A stretch of 64,000 nt of DNA from Streptomyces cellulosae (GTDB lineage: Bacteria; Actinomycetota; Actinomycetes; Streptomycetales; Streptomycetaceae): assembly GCF_000721105.1 (NCBI RefSeq), contig NZ_JOEV01000018.1, forward strand, positions 195,599-259,598, given 5' to 3'. Positions 16,678-24,978 of the stretch are shown in pieces. The first letter of the stretch is position 1; the number at the start of each line of letters is the position of its first letter. The position numbers and the translations under genes are program-made. The notes beneath the pieces were generated by a model. The model had not been told where the DNA came from and did no database searches. It saw only the letters and a list, made by a program, of their open reading frames with translations.

Positions 16678-16989
16678 ATTTTTCCTCTCATCGTTAACCC
16701 AGTTGATTCTGCCAGGTACCGCCCTCCAGTGGAATGCGTTTCCGACTACCGCGCCTTGCGGCTTTGCCCACTACGCTGGTAGCAGCACCCCAGAACGGAG
16801 AGTGCTCCGTGGACGGGCAGCCCGTTGAGGCCGGCTCCCGGACTTCAGCGGACGGTGCCGGATCCCGGGGATTGAAACCATAATTGAGGCCACCCTGGCG
16901 CCCGTGCGTCGCCGTCTGGGCCCACTCTGCAGCCGTGGCGAATCGTGGGAGTCTTGGGATGACGACGGGCGAACGGAGAGGGAGAGCGA
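16678..16989. other. Divergent promoter region of cargo and GntR genes
   Basis: A 312-bp gap without a gene. It must hold the promoters of the HEPN-like gene (minus) and the GntR gene (plus). No convincing operator or promoter was found beyond a weak CTAC-4-GTAG element near 16784. Confidence 0.4.
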
Positions 16990-17451
16990 GTGTCGCAGCA
17001 GGCCAACCCTCGGGGAACCTTCCTGAAGATTGCCGACTCAGTGAAGAGGCAGATCGAGGACGACCCGACCATGACAGAGCTGCCGTCGCTGGCCGAACTC
17101 ATGCGCGACCACAAGGTCTCGCGCGGAGTCGCCCTACGCGCATTCGGCGTGCTGCGCCAGGAAGGCGTGGCCGAACCGGTGCCGGGCGAGCGGTGGCGAG
17201 TCGTGCGCGCGGGGGCGCGAGCCGACCGGCGCCCGATCGATCAGCGGATGGCAGAGATCATCACGACTGAGGGACTCGAAGTAGGGGAAGCGTTCCCGAG
17301 CGCTTCCGCCCTGGCCGAACGGTTCGGGGTGTCACGTCCGACCGTGACGAAGGCGTTGGAGAAGTTGGAAGCCGCTGGCGTGCTGGCGGGTGGAGGACAG
17401 GGCAAGGTGCGGACGGTCCGCGCCGTGCCGGCACGAGAGGGGCGTTCGTAG
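16990..17451 (+). CDS. Tandem-winged-helix GntR-type regulator
   Basis: A 153-residue protein starting with GTG at 16990. It contains two GntR-like winged helices in a row: residues about 10-65 (LPSLAELMRDHKVSRGVALR) and about 80-140 (FPSASALAERFGVSRPTVTK). There is no separate ligand domain. Regulators of this type (KorSA of pSAM2 is the known example) repress element excision, replication and transfer. It heads an operon with the HD gene, whose TTG start is 2 bp beyond this stop. A likely target is a palindrome at 19409-19437. Confidence 0.82.
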   Translation: MSQQANPRGTFLKIADSVKRQIEDDPTMTELPSLAELMRDHKVSRGVALRAFGVLRQEGVAEPVPGERWRVVRAGARADRRPIDQRMAEIITTEGLEVGEAFPSASALAERFGVSRPTVTKALEKLEAAGVLAGGGQGKVRTVRAVPAREGRS

Positions 17452-17452
17452 C

Positions 17453-18019
17453 TTGCCGACGTTGACTGAGTGGGCCTATCCCCTGGCTGAGTCCCTGCTC
17501 GCCGAGCCGTTGCCACGACGCTGGAAACACTGCCTCGGGGTCGCTGAGAGGGCGCGTACCATCGCGCTCATCCTCGATCAGGATGCGGACCTGTTGGAGG
17601 CTGCGGCGGTTCTGCATGACATCGGCTACGCGCCGGATCTCGCCAAGACGGGCTTTCATCCCCTGGACGGCGCACGGTATCTCCGGGATGTGGCCGATGC
17701 TGACGAGCAGGTTGTCAACCTCGTCGCTCATCACTCGTGCTCATGGCTTGAGGCTGATGCGCGCGGCTTGCGTGCTGAGCTGGACGGCGAGTTTCCCCGT
17801 GAGAGCGAGCACCTGAACGATGCGCTCTGCTACTGCGACATGAACACCACCCCGGACGGCACGCCAACCAACCCCGTGGACCGGATCAACGAAATCACCG
17901 GGCGCTACGGGCCGGACAGCCTGATCGGCCGGTTCATCCGGCGCGCCGAACCCGAGATCCTCGCGTGCACATGCCGCGTCCTCGAACGGGTCGCCGCCGC
18001 CAAGCGTCAGCCGATGTAA
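17453..18019 (+). CDS. HD-domain phosphohydrolase
   Basis: A 188-residue metal-dependent HD protein starting from TTG at 17453. The metal-binding set is visible: RRWKHCLGVAERA (first His), AAVLHDIGYAP (His-Asp), HPLDGARYLRD, and VVNLVAHHSC. It most resembles small HD hydrolases acting on nucleotides. It is coupled to the GntR gene and overlaps the end of the convergent NUDIX gene by 13 bp. In AICEs these genes recur together; a role in nucleotide signalling or entry exclusion is inferred, not shown. Confidence 0.82.
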   Translation: MPTLTEWAYPLAESLLAEPLPRRWKHCLGVAERARTIALILDQDADLLEAAAVLHDIGYAPDLAKTGFHPLDGARYLRDVADADEQVVNLVAHHSCSWLEADARGLRAELDGEFPRESEHLNDALCYCDMNTTPDGTPTNPVDRINEITGRYGPDSLIGRFIRRAEPEILACTCRVLERVAAAKRQPM

Positions 18020-18480
18020 GGCGCCGTGCGCATCCGATCCATGGCGTGCTCAATCCGGAGCCGCATCGTGGGGTGTACGTCCAGTGCCGCCAGGTCCGCC
18101 GGGTCAACCCAGCGGACCTGAGTCGTCTCGTTGCTCGTTCGGAGTTCACCGCCGACCGGTCGCGCGCGGAAGCAGATGCTGAACTGCTGGCGTACCTCGC
18201 CGTCGTCGTACTGCATCACGTGTCCGGGGTCCGTGTAGAGCCCGGACACGTCGACAACTTCCGCCTTGATTCCGGTCTCTTCCCAGACTTCACGCACGAC
18301 GGTGTCCCTGATCGACTCCCCCACGTCGTGGCCACCGCCGGGCAGCGCCCAACGCCCGTTGTCGGATCGCTGGATCATCAGCACCTGTCCCGCGTCGTTC
18401 TTGACGAACGCAACGACGGACGGCACCACCGAGTTAGCCGGCGGAGCGTCGGGGTCGTGCAGGTAGTCAATGCGTCCCAT
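18007..18480 (-). CDS. NUDIX hydrolase (Pif-like candidate)
   Basis: A 157-residue NUDIX protein. The box GGHDVGESIRDTVVREVWEE (then TGI) matches G-x5-E-x7-REVxEExGI at about residues 48-70. It hydrolyses nucleoside diphosphates linked to another group. In pSAM2 the transfer-immunity factor Pif is a NUDIX protein, so an exclusion role is plausible for this element gene; house-cleaning is the alternative. It lies 3 bp downstream of the XRE-type regulator gene on the same strand and converges on the HD gene. Confidence 0.85.
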   Translation of the reverse strand: MGRIDYLHDPDAPPANSVVPSVVAFVKNDAGQVLMIQRSDNGRWALPGGGHDVGESIRDTVVREVWEETGIKAEVVDVSGLYTDPGHVMQYDDGEVRQQFSICFRARPVGGELRTSNETTQVRWVDPADLAALDVHPTMRLRIEHAMDRMRTAPYIG

Positions 18481-18482
18481 GC

Positions 18483-19241
18483 TCAGGCTCCTGTGATGTC
18501 TCGGTCCGTGATCTGGCGAGCGCCTCCCCAGGTCTGTTCGATGCTATTCGCGTAGGTGTCGAACAGACCGCCGCCCGGCATGCGCCGCAGGTGGAAGACG
18601 GGTGCCATGTAGGCGCCGATGCCGTAGACGTGTGGATTGACGAGCATCTCGTCATCAGACCGGTATATGGAGTTGTAGAGCGTCGTCGCGTGGAGCCGGA
18701 AGCCGATTTCAGGGTGGCTCTCGACAAGGGGACGATAGTTAACCAGCGCGTTCCGGATCTTGCCGTCCATGATCCGGTGCCCCTCGTCGATGCCACGCTG
18801 CTGGACGGCTTCACAGTCCGGGTCACCCAGCAGGATGCGCACTTGGGTGGACCCTTCCACCTTCCGCTTCAGGAGATCGTGGAACAGCGGATCCTCGGAC
18901 AGGAAGAGCCCCGAATAGACAAGCACGTCCAAGTTGTTCTGTGCTCGCGCGTAGAGGTCACGCCAGAGGCCCGACGGCACTGTGTGCCGATGCGGATAGA
19001 CGGCAACAATCTCGGCTTTCGTCAGATCCATCGCGCTGTCGACGGTGCGGCCGTCGTCCCACAGCGTCGTCACGTCCACCTTGAGGGCCGCAGCCGTCGC
19101 GTACTGGTGACGCCGGTACGGCACCTTGCCCTGTGTGATCCAGCGTTCGACCGTCTTCGGGTTGACCTCGATCGCCTCTGCGAGGCTCTGCACGGTCATG
19201 CCGCAGGCGAGCAGTGCGGACCGCAAACGCTCGTTCGACAT
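18483..19241 (-). CDS. XRE-type regulator with C-terminal effector domain
   Basis: A 252-residue protein starting at ATG 19241 after GGGGGTG; longer frames upstream lack the family start. Residues about 1-60 form a helix-turn-helix (LLACGMTVQSLAEAIEVNPK, then TVERWITQGKVPYRRHQYAT). Residues about 80-250 form a domain found on many actinobacterial XRE proteins (DUF5919 from memory), with VRILLGDPDCEAVQQRG and EIGFRLHATTLYNSIYRSDD; it vaguely recalls a phospholipase-D-like half but lacks a clear HKD motif. It is followed at once by the NUDIX gene. Confidence 0.8.
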   Translation of the reverse strand: MSNERLRSALLACGMTVQSLAEAIEVNPKTVERWITQGKVPYRRHQYATAAALKVDVTTLWDDGRTVDSAMDLTKAEIVAVYPHRHTVPSGLWRDLYARAQNNLDVLVYSGLFLSEDPLFHDLLKRKVEGSTQVRILLGDPDCEAVQQRGIDEGHRIMDGKIRNALVNYRPLVESHPEIGFRLHATTLYNSIYRSDDEMLVNPHVYGIGAYMAPVFHLRRMPGGGLFDTYANSIEQTWGGARQITDRDITGA

Positions 19242-19765
19242 CTGCACCCCCGTTGGGACGTCTAGGAACTTCTTGACCGTATCCAGAAGTCCCAAAGCTG
19301 TCCATGGACGAGGTAACCAACTCCCCTGACCTGCGCGGATTCTGAGGGTACGCCAAGACGCCCCGGCGCGAGACCAAGAGATTGCGTCGCCGTACTTGAC
19401 GGACCCCCATGCAGTACCTGTAAAACAGGTACTGCATCGCCCGGAGGAAAGCCCGCAGGGGTGAGTACGAAGGAAGCGGCCGTTGGTTGACAACTGAACA
19501 AGTGGGCCCCGTCTCCCCGAGTCGAAAAGACGGACCGCGCGGCATGAAGTCGCGCCCCTATGTCCCTGCAAACGCGGGAGGTCGGTGTGAATCGACGCCA
19601 TATCCAGGCGCCGCCGGTGCGGACCGGCCGGCGGTGCCATCGACAGTTCGGTCCGCTCTGGTTCGCAGCACTGACGCTGCGGTCGGCTGCCTCTTCCTCC
19701 CGTCCGTTCCGCGCTCTGCGTGTGGACGTACGGGAGGGGGCGTGGGGAGTCGAGAGGAGAACTGC
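19242..19765. other. Divergent regulatory region of the AICE
   Basis: A 524-bp stretch without a gene between the XRE gene (minus) and a 58-residue protein (plus). It contains the 29-bp palindrome at 19409-19437 and a TTGACA at about 19487. Nothing else was recognised. Confidence 0.5.
19409..19437. promoter_or_regulatory. 29-bp palindromic operator candidate
   Basis: Perfect 13-bp inverted repeat ATGCAGTACCTGT around AAA. It is in the divergent promoter region, close to both the XRE gene and the transfer operon, and is too short-looped to act mainly as a terminator. A dimeric GntR or XRE repressor is the likely ligand. Confidence 0.7.
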
Positions 19766-19942
19766 ATGCGCAGGATCACGAATCCCAAGCACCCGAACGT
19801 CCACCAGATCGGCACCGACGTCCTCCACGAGGGCGAGTGGCACCGGATCACGGACGTCGGCGGGAGCTATTTCACCCTCGTCCGTCTCCGCGACGGCTAC
19901 GGCCGCAACGTTCGAATCAACGAGGTCAACGGGCGCCGCTAG
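19766..19942 (+). CDS. Small basic AICE protein
   Basis: A 58-residue protein beginning MRRITNPKHPNVHQIGTDVL and preceded by GAGGAGA. It is strand-rich (EWHRITDVGGSYFTLVRLRD) and basic, without cysteines or membrane segments. It opens the plus-strand transfer operon. I do not recognise a named family; a small Sm/SH3-like barrel would fit the pattern. Confidence 0.65.
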   Translation: MRRITNPKHPNVHQIGTDVLHEGEWHRITDVGGSYFTLVRLRDGYGRNVRINEVNGRR

Positions 19943-20056
19943 GCGCCCTTCGCCCGCATCTGCGGGTTCCCCTTCACCAACGGCGCGCGGCCCCGGGTGG
20001 CTAGACCCGGGACCGCTGTCGGGCCGTTCCCATCCACCCAGGGAGATCACGACCCA

Positions 20057-20326
20057 ATGAACCACATCGTCACTGTTCAGGACGCTGTTACCGCGTTCGC
20101 CGACTTCATGGAGCCGACGGACGCCGAGCTGGACGCGATCGAGCGGGAGATGCCCGTCATCCTGGCGGACGTCGACCTGTTGGACGCGCACATCGTCACC
20201 TTGGACCGCACGCCGACCGAGCTGGACGTCCGGCGTATCCGCCGGGCCCGGCGCCGGGCGCTGGCCGCGCGGGTCGCGTTGGTCAACCGCGCGAGTGGTG
20301 CAAGCCTTCCGGGCGGTGCGGCATGA
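20057..20326 (+). CDS. Conserved AICE protein (DUF6284-like)
   Basis: An 89-residue acidic-to-basic protein: an acidic N-terminal helix pair (EPTDAELDAIEREMPVILAD) and an arginine-rich C-terminal helix (DVRRIRRARRRALAARVALV). From memory it matches the DUF6284 family found in AICEs. The start ATG at 20057 has GGGAGA upstream. Its stop overlaps the start of the next gene (ATGA), so the two are translationally coupled. Confidence 0.72.
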   Translation: MNHIVTVQDAVTAFADFMEPTDAELDAIEREMPVILADVDLLDAHIVTLDRTPTELDVRRIRRARRRALAARVALVNRASGASLPGGAA

Positions 20327-21426
20327 AGACCAGGCCGCTGACGAAGGTGCAGATCGGTGTCCTGACGGCCGCGTTCGTGCCGATGCTCGCCACGGGCGTG
20401 ATCGGCGGTATCGGCACCTACAGCAACATCGGCCACGCTTACGGCAAGGGCACCGCGCTGGGGGCGCTCGCCGCCGGCGAGGGCGCCACGGCGGTGCTGG
20501 CCCTGGTCCTGCTGGGACTGACCATGCTGGGCCAGTCCTCCCCGCGCGTGGTGCGCATCGGCCTGTGGGCGCTGCCCGCCGCCGCGTCCGCCATGGGCGC
20601 CATGGCCGCACCCGACCCGGGCCGCACCGTCATCTACGCCCTGACCCCGATGGGCATGTCCGTCTCGGCTGAGGGCATGGCGTTCCTGGCCCGCAGGATC
20701 GTGGTGCACACCGACGGCCGCGACGCGGAAAACGAGCGACGCACCGCCGATATCGTCCAGGCGCTCGCCTACCACCGCGCACGCGCCACCCACCACCCCA
20801 GCGACCGGGTCAAGAAGTGGTCGGAGCGCAAGTCATGGCGGCTGGCCCGCAAAGTCGGGGTCGGGGACGTGGCGCTCGGATCGAGGCTGCTGGACGTCCA
20901 GCGCAACCGAGTCACAGCCGGTGCGGATGCCGCCCTCGCGTCGATGTTCGGCGGTACCGCTCCCAATTCCGCCACGGTCACGAATGCGGATAAATCTATC
21001 GAGACCGAGATGAAACGGTCTACGGCTGACCTGCCCGAATCGACCCCGGACCCGGTGGTGACGCTGACCCGGCTGACCGTGCCCGATCCGGTCGCGGTCG
21101 ACCTGGGCAAGTCGATCCCGCCGCTCAAGCCGCTCGCGCCCGTCGACCCCGCCCCCCTCGCCTCGATCGAGCCGCGCGCGGTGGCCGCCGAATCGACCCG
21201 ACCGCGCCGCGCCACGGGCCGTGTCCCGGATGCGGCGAAGCCGAGTCGACCCAAGCGCACGCCGGCCGAACTGCTCGCGGAAGCGCGCACGGTGACGGCC
21301 GATTGGCCGGACGCGAAGGTGACCGCCGAAGGTATCCGCCGCGAGGTGCACACGTCGCCGGCGAACGCCCGGACGCTGCGGGACACGATCCTCGCCGAAC
21401 GCGCGGCATCGGCTGAGGCTGCGTGA
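20323..21426 (+). CDS. Spd-type membrane transfer protein
   Basis: A 367-residue protein. The first 130 residues hold about four membrane helices (VLTAAFVPMLATGVIGGIGT; a second around 45-70; IGLWALPAAASAMGAMAA; a fourth near 108-125). A hydrophilic linker of about 130 residues follows and a C-terminal helix-turn-helix-like end (ELLAEARTVTADWPDAKVTA). The plan matches the DUF2637/SpdB-like proteins of conjugative Streptomyces elements that help intramycelial spread (pocking). It overlaps both neighbours by 1-4 nt. Confidence 0.75.
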   Translation: MKTRPLTKVQIGVLTAAFVPMLATGVIGGIGTYSNIGHAYGKGTALGALAAGEGATAVLALVLLGLTMLGQSSPRVVRIGLWALPAAASAMGAMAAPDPGRTVIYALTPMGMSVSAEGMAFLARRIVVHTDGRDAENERRTADIVQALAYHRARATHHPSDRVKKWSERKSWRLARKVGVGDVALGSRLLDVQRNRVTAGADAALASMFGGTAPNSATVTNADKSIETEMKRSTADLPESTPDPVVTLTRLTVPDPVAVDLGKSIPPLKPLAPVDPAPLASIEPRAVAAESTRPRRATGRVPDAAKPSRPKRTPAELLAEARTVTADWPDAKVTAEGIRREVHTSPANARTLRDTILAERAASAEAA

Positions 21427-21773
21427 TGGGGGCGCTGCCGGTGTACCGGTGGCGGCTGGCTCCGGACGGCTACGCCACCCGCCGCCAGCTCAGGGCACGT
21501 GATCTGCGCCCCGGCGGTCAGGAGGTGGCCGCTCAGCTCGAACGGCCGCGCCGCCGCCGTCCCCCGCTGCTCGCCTACCTCTACCGCGTCGACCTGGCCA
21601 AACCGGTCCGCCCCATGACCGAGGCCCGGCGGGCGGCACTGGCCAAGGCGAACGCCGCCCGCCGCACCTGCCCGCAGTGCCGACGCGATGCCGGATACGT
21701 CATCCCCGCCTCACTCGGCACCTGCATGCCCTGTGCCTATCCCGAAGATTCCGACTCCATGAGGAGTGCCTGA
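21426..21773 (+). CDS. RRQ-motif zinc-binding AICE protein
   Basis: A 115-residue protein (ATG at 21426; a GTG at 21423 is also possible). The N-terminal half contains YATRRQLRARDLRPGGQ, the motif by which this AICE family is known (RRQRL-type). The C-terminal half has a treble-clef or ribbon-like pair CPQCRRDAGY and CMPC, probably binding zinc. Its function in the element is unknown. The start overlaps the preceding stop. Confidence 0.75.
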   Translation: MGALPVYRWRLAPDGYATRRQLRARDLRPGGQEVAAQLERPRRRRPPLLAYLYRVDLAKPVRPMTEARRAALAKANAARRTCPQCRRDAGYVIPASLGTCMPCAYPEDSDSMRSA

Positions 21774-21774
21774 C

Positions 21775-21942
21775 ATGGGCAAGCCCACGCCTCCCGGCGA
21801 GTGCCCGCAGTGCTGGCAGCACGCCCACGACCCCCGCATCCACCGCCGCCTTAGGCCGCGCGAGGACTGCCCGCAGTGCGTCGACCACATGCTCAACGGC
21901 CACCCCAACCTCGTGCCCAAGAAGCCGTCGCGGTGGTGGTGA
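21775..21942 (+). CDS. 55-residue double-CxxC protein (pRL2-8-like)
   Basis: A short gene immediately after the preceding stop, start ATG 21775. The product has two ECPQCWQH/DCPQCVDH blocks: four cysteines and paired histidines in a repeat, a likely zinc knuckle, and ends in SRWW. From memory it resembles the small pRL2-8 proteins of Streptomyces plasmids. Function unknown. Confidence 0.65.
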   Translation: MGKPTPPGECPQCWQHAHDPRIHRRLRPREDCPQCVDHMLNGHPNLVPKKPSRWW

Positions 21943-21991
21943 GCATGCCGCGAAACCGCTTGACCTGCGGCGATACCGAGACGGAGACCCA

Positions 21992-22546
21992 GTGAAGATC
22001 ACCGTTGGTACGCACAAGATCCCCGGTTACGGCCCGACCCTGCGCACCACCCGGCGCATGACCGAGCAGGCCGTCCGCATCGTGAGCCGGGCCGTGCCCG
22101 GCAGCATGCCCGACCTTGAGGTCATCCTGACCAACCCGCGCGGCATGGCCGAACTCGCAGCCGCCGCCTCCGCGGAACTGGCCGGCGTCCTGGACAAGCG
22201 CACCCGGGCAAAGGCCGAGCGGGAAGCCCTGCGCGAGGCCCGCGACGTATCCGGCCGCGCCATCCCCCGCGCCGACGGCAGTGCGCTGGTCCTGCTGAAC
22301 GTCGACCAGCACCCCGGCGAGGCCGAGATGGCCGTCACCCTCGTCCACGAACTCGTGCACTGCATGCAGTTCAGCCGCAAGAACGTCGTCGAGCGGATCG
22401 TGCGCGATACCCGCGACGGCTTCCGCGTCGAGCGGCAGTCACGCCGGCAGGCCCGCGAGTACGACCGCGCCGTCGAACAGGACGAACGCGAGGCCTACGG
22501 CAAGGAGTACCTGGCCAACCAACTCGTTCCCGGCGCCGCCGCCTAA
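21992..22546 (+). CDS. HExxH putative metallopeptidase of the transfer region
   Basis: A 184-residue protein starting with GTG at 21992 (KITVGTHKIPGYGPTLRTTR after the start). Residues about 118-128 read LVHELVHCMQF, an HExxH zinc-protease motif. A glutamate-rich stretch follows (EYDRAVEQDEREAYGKEYLA), in which EYDRAVEQDEREA supplies the downstream acidic ligand expected in gluzincin-like proteins. No signal peptide is seen, so it acts in the cytosol or in the recipient. It could process a repressor or a transfer protein; an inactive structural role is the alternative. Confidence 0.7.
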   Translation: MKITVGTHKIPGYGPTLRTTRRMTEQAVRIVSRAVPGSMPDLEVILTNPRGMAELAAAASAELAGVLDKRTRAKAEREALREARDVSGRAIPRADGSALVLLNVDQHPGEAEMAVTLVHELVHCMQFSRKNVVERIVRDTRDGFRVERQSRRQAREYDRAVEQDEREAYGKEYLANQLVPGAAA

Positions 22547-22656
22547 CCCGCGCGCGCCTGCCCCCGGGGTGGCCGTCCCCTGCCACGGCTCCAGCCACCC
22601 CGGGGCGCCTGCCTCAACTCCCGCCCCTGCTCGGGGCAGTCAGGAGAACTTCCAGC

Positions 22657-24774
22657 ATGAGTGAGAACGTCGTCCACCTCCACAAGGACCCCGAACCCCC
22701 TGCCGAGTCGGCCACCGTGACCACGCTGACCGTGGTCCCCGACCCCGCACCGGCCGCGCCCGTGCCGCTGTGGGTGCGCTCCGGGCGTGCCGTCAAGCAC
22801 GCCGTCACCCACGAGGGCACCCTCGCCGCGGGCCGCGCCATCGCCCGGCACGGTCTGTACACGTTCAACGGGGGCCGGATCGTGGCCCGCCGCACCTGGG
22901 ATGGCCGTACCGGCGCCCGCTACGAGCGCATGCTCCGCGCCGCTGAGGCCGCCGGCAACTACGAGGTCGCGGAGGAGTGGGAAGAGCGGCTGCAGCGCTT
23001 CCGCGAGGCCCGCCACCGCCGCCGCATGGACCTGCTCCACTCCCCGGTCGAGGCCGCCAAGGGCGTCGCCGTCGGCACCGGCATGAGCATCGGCGTCCTC
23101 GTCGCCCTCGGAGTCGTGATGGCCCTGAACACCAAGGACATTGGGGACGTCATCACCCCGCTCCAAGCCACCATCGAGTTCATCGGCACGCTGATCCGGA
23201 TCGTGCAGATGGTATGGGGCACCCTGGTCATCGTCGGCCCGCTGCTGGCCCTGCTCGCCCTGTGGTCGGTCGGCAGCAAGCAGCAGGCCGCACCCCAGTG
23301 GGCCCTGCCCGACAACATCCGCAACGGCGAGGGCGAACCGATCACCCCGTCCATCGTCGTCAAGGCCCTGCGCGACCTGGGCATCCCCGCGATGCGCAAC
23401 GCCATCAAGGAGATGGGCGACGCCGGCGCCTCGATGCTGTCCCCGATCAAGATTGCCGGGTGCGGTGTCGAGGTCGACGTCACCCTTCCCTCGGGAGTGT
23501 CGACGAACGAGGTGCAGAACCGGCGCCGCAAGCTCGCCGAAAACCTCACCCGGCACGAGCACGAGGTGTTCATCACCATCCCCGAGGCGGCCCGCACGGT
23601 CCGGCTGTGGATCGCCGATTCCGGCGCCCTGGACGAGCCGATCGGCCCGTCCCCGCTGGTCACCGACGACACGATGACCGCCGACTACGCCAAGGGCCGC
23701 GCCCCGTGGGGTCAGGACCTGCGCGGGGACGCGGCCGGCTTGAGCGTGTATCAGCGCCATCTGCTCATCACTGGCCTGTCCAACCAGGGCAAGACCGCCG
23801 CCCTGCGCGCCCTCGCCCTGTGGCTCGCGCTGGACCGGTCGGTCGAGTTCTGGCTGGGCGACCTCAAGGGCGTGGGTGACTGGGCCATGTTCGACGGCCT
23901 GGCCACCCGGCTGATCCAGGGGCCGACCGATGACCACGTCATCCAGGTCACCGAGATGGTCGAGGACGCGGTGGAGGAGATGAACCGCCGCATCCAGGCA
24001 CCGCCCGGCACTACCTTTCCCGCACTGATCGTGATCGTGGATGAGGCGCAGGTCGCGTTCATGTGCCCGGTCAAGGACGAGGACAAGCGGCCCTATGGCG
24101 GCTCGTCCTCCACCTCCCGGTACTTCATGGCCGCCCGCAAAATCCACAACCAGGGGCGGGCCGTGAACGTGCTGCTGTGGCAGGGCACGCAGGACCCCAC
24201 CGACCAGAACCTTCCCAAGCTCGTGCGCGAGGGCGCCCACACCCGGGCCTCGCTCGCGCTGGGCACCGAATCGCAGGCCCGCATGGCGCTGGGGGACAAG
24301 GCCGTCGACGGCGGCGCGGCCCCCAACCTGCTGCGCCCGGGTCTGGATCAGGGAACCCTGGTCGTCGCCTCGGACGGCATCGAGATCCCCAAGGGCCAGT
24401 CGTCCCTGACGGTGCGCACGCACTACATCAGCACCGATGACGCGAAGGTGATCGCCGCCCGTGCCAAGGCCCTGCGCGACGGCGTCACCACCCTGCACGT
24501 CATCGAGCGCGGGGAAGACCGTGACCCGCTCGCCGACATCGCGTCCGTGGTCGGCGACGCCACCCGCGTGCGGACGCAGGACGTCCTCAAGCGGCTCGCG
24601 ATGCTCAACGAGGACGCCTACGGCAAGTGGTCCTTCCTCGACCTCAAGCGCGTCCTGGACGGCACCGGAGCTGAGCCGTACAAGTCCGAAGGCGTCATGG
24701 TCATCGGCCGCGACCGCCTCACCCGCGCCCTCGCCAACCGCGACGGAGACGGTTCCGCTTCCGCGTCCGGATGA
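22657..24774 (+). CDS. FtsK/SpoIIIE-type conjugative DNA translocase (TraB/TraSA)
   Basis: A 705-residue motor protein that moves double-stranded element DNA between hyphae. Two or three membrane helices lie at about 140-215 (VLVALGVVMALN; LVIVGPLLALLALWSV). The ATPase domain follows, with Walker A GLSNQGKT at about 373-380 and Walker B LIVIVDEAQVAF near 450-461. The C-terminal 80 residues contain a winged-helix-like end (DVLKRLAMLNEDAYGKWSFL) of the kind that recognises short repeats in clt. Repeats of CAGGGAGG/CCTCCCTG occur just after its stop codon and could be that target. Confidence 0.9.
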   Translation: MSENVVHLHKDPEPPAESATVTTLTVVPDPAPAAPVPLWVRSGRAVKHAVTHEGTLAAGRAIARHGLYTFNGGRIVARRTWDGRTGARYERMLRAAEAAGNYEVAEEWEERLQRFREARHRRRMDLLHSPVEAAKGVAVGTGMSIGVLVALGVVMALNTKDIGDVITPLQATIEFIGTLIRIVQMVWGTLVIVGPLLALLALWSVGSKQQAAPQWALPDNIRNGEGEPITPSIVVKALRDLGIPAMRNAIKEMGDAGASMLSPIKIAGCGVEVDVTLPSGVSTNEVQNRRRKLAENLTRHEHEVFITIPEAARTVRLWIADSGALDEPIGPSPLVTDDTMTADYAKGRAPWGQDLRGDAAGLSVYQRHLLITGLSNQGKTAALRALALWLALDRSVEFWLGDLKGVGDWAMFDGLATRLIQGPTDDHVIQVTEMVEDAVEEMNRRIQAPPGTTFPALIVIVDEAQVAFMCPVKDEDKRPYGGSSSTSRYFMAARKIHNQGRAVNVLLWQGTQDPTDQNLPKLVREGAHTRASLALGTESQARMALGDKAVDGGAAPNLLRPGLDQGTLVVASDGIEIPKGQSSLTVRTHYISTDDAKVIAARAKALRDGVTTLHVIERGEDRDPLADIASVVGDATRVRTQDVLKRLAMLNEDAYGKWSFLDLKRVLDGTGAEPYKSEGVMVIGRDRLTRALANRDGDGSASASG

Positions 24775-24887
24775 CAGGGAGGCGACCCCCGACGGGTCGG
24801 GGAGGCGGGGAGAACTCCCTGACCCCCTCCCTGACCCGCCTCCCCGGACTTGACCTGCACAGATGATCCATCAGGGAGGCAGGGAGG
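24775..24887. repeat. Clustered CAGGGAGG/CCTCCCTG repeats, clt candidate
   Basis: Four exact copies (24775-24782, 24826-24833 inverted, 24872-24879, 24880-24887) and one near copy (24814-24821) of an 8-bp motif, plus an 11-nt direct repeat CTCCCTGACCC (24815-24825, 24827-24837). It lies immediately after the translocase gene, where the cis-acting transfer locus is found in related plasmids. Confidence 0.55.
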
Positions 24888-24978
24888 GGCGCAGGTCAGC
24901 ACCCCTGAAACCCCCTCCACAACGCCCCCGGAAGGGGGTGTCCCCGCCTCCCCGACCAACCGCCGGAAGGGATTCCGC

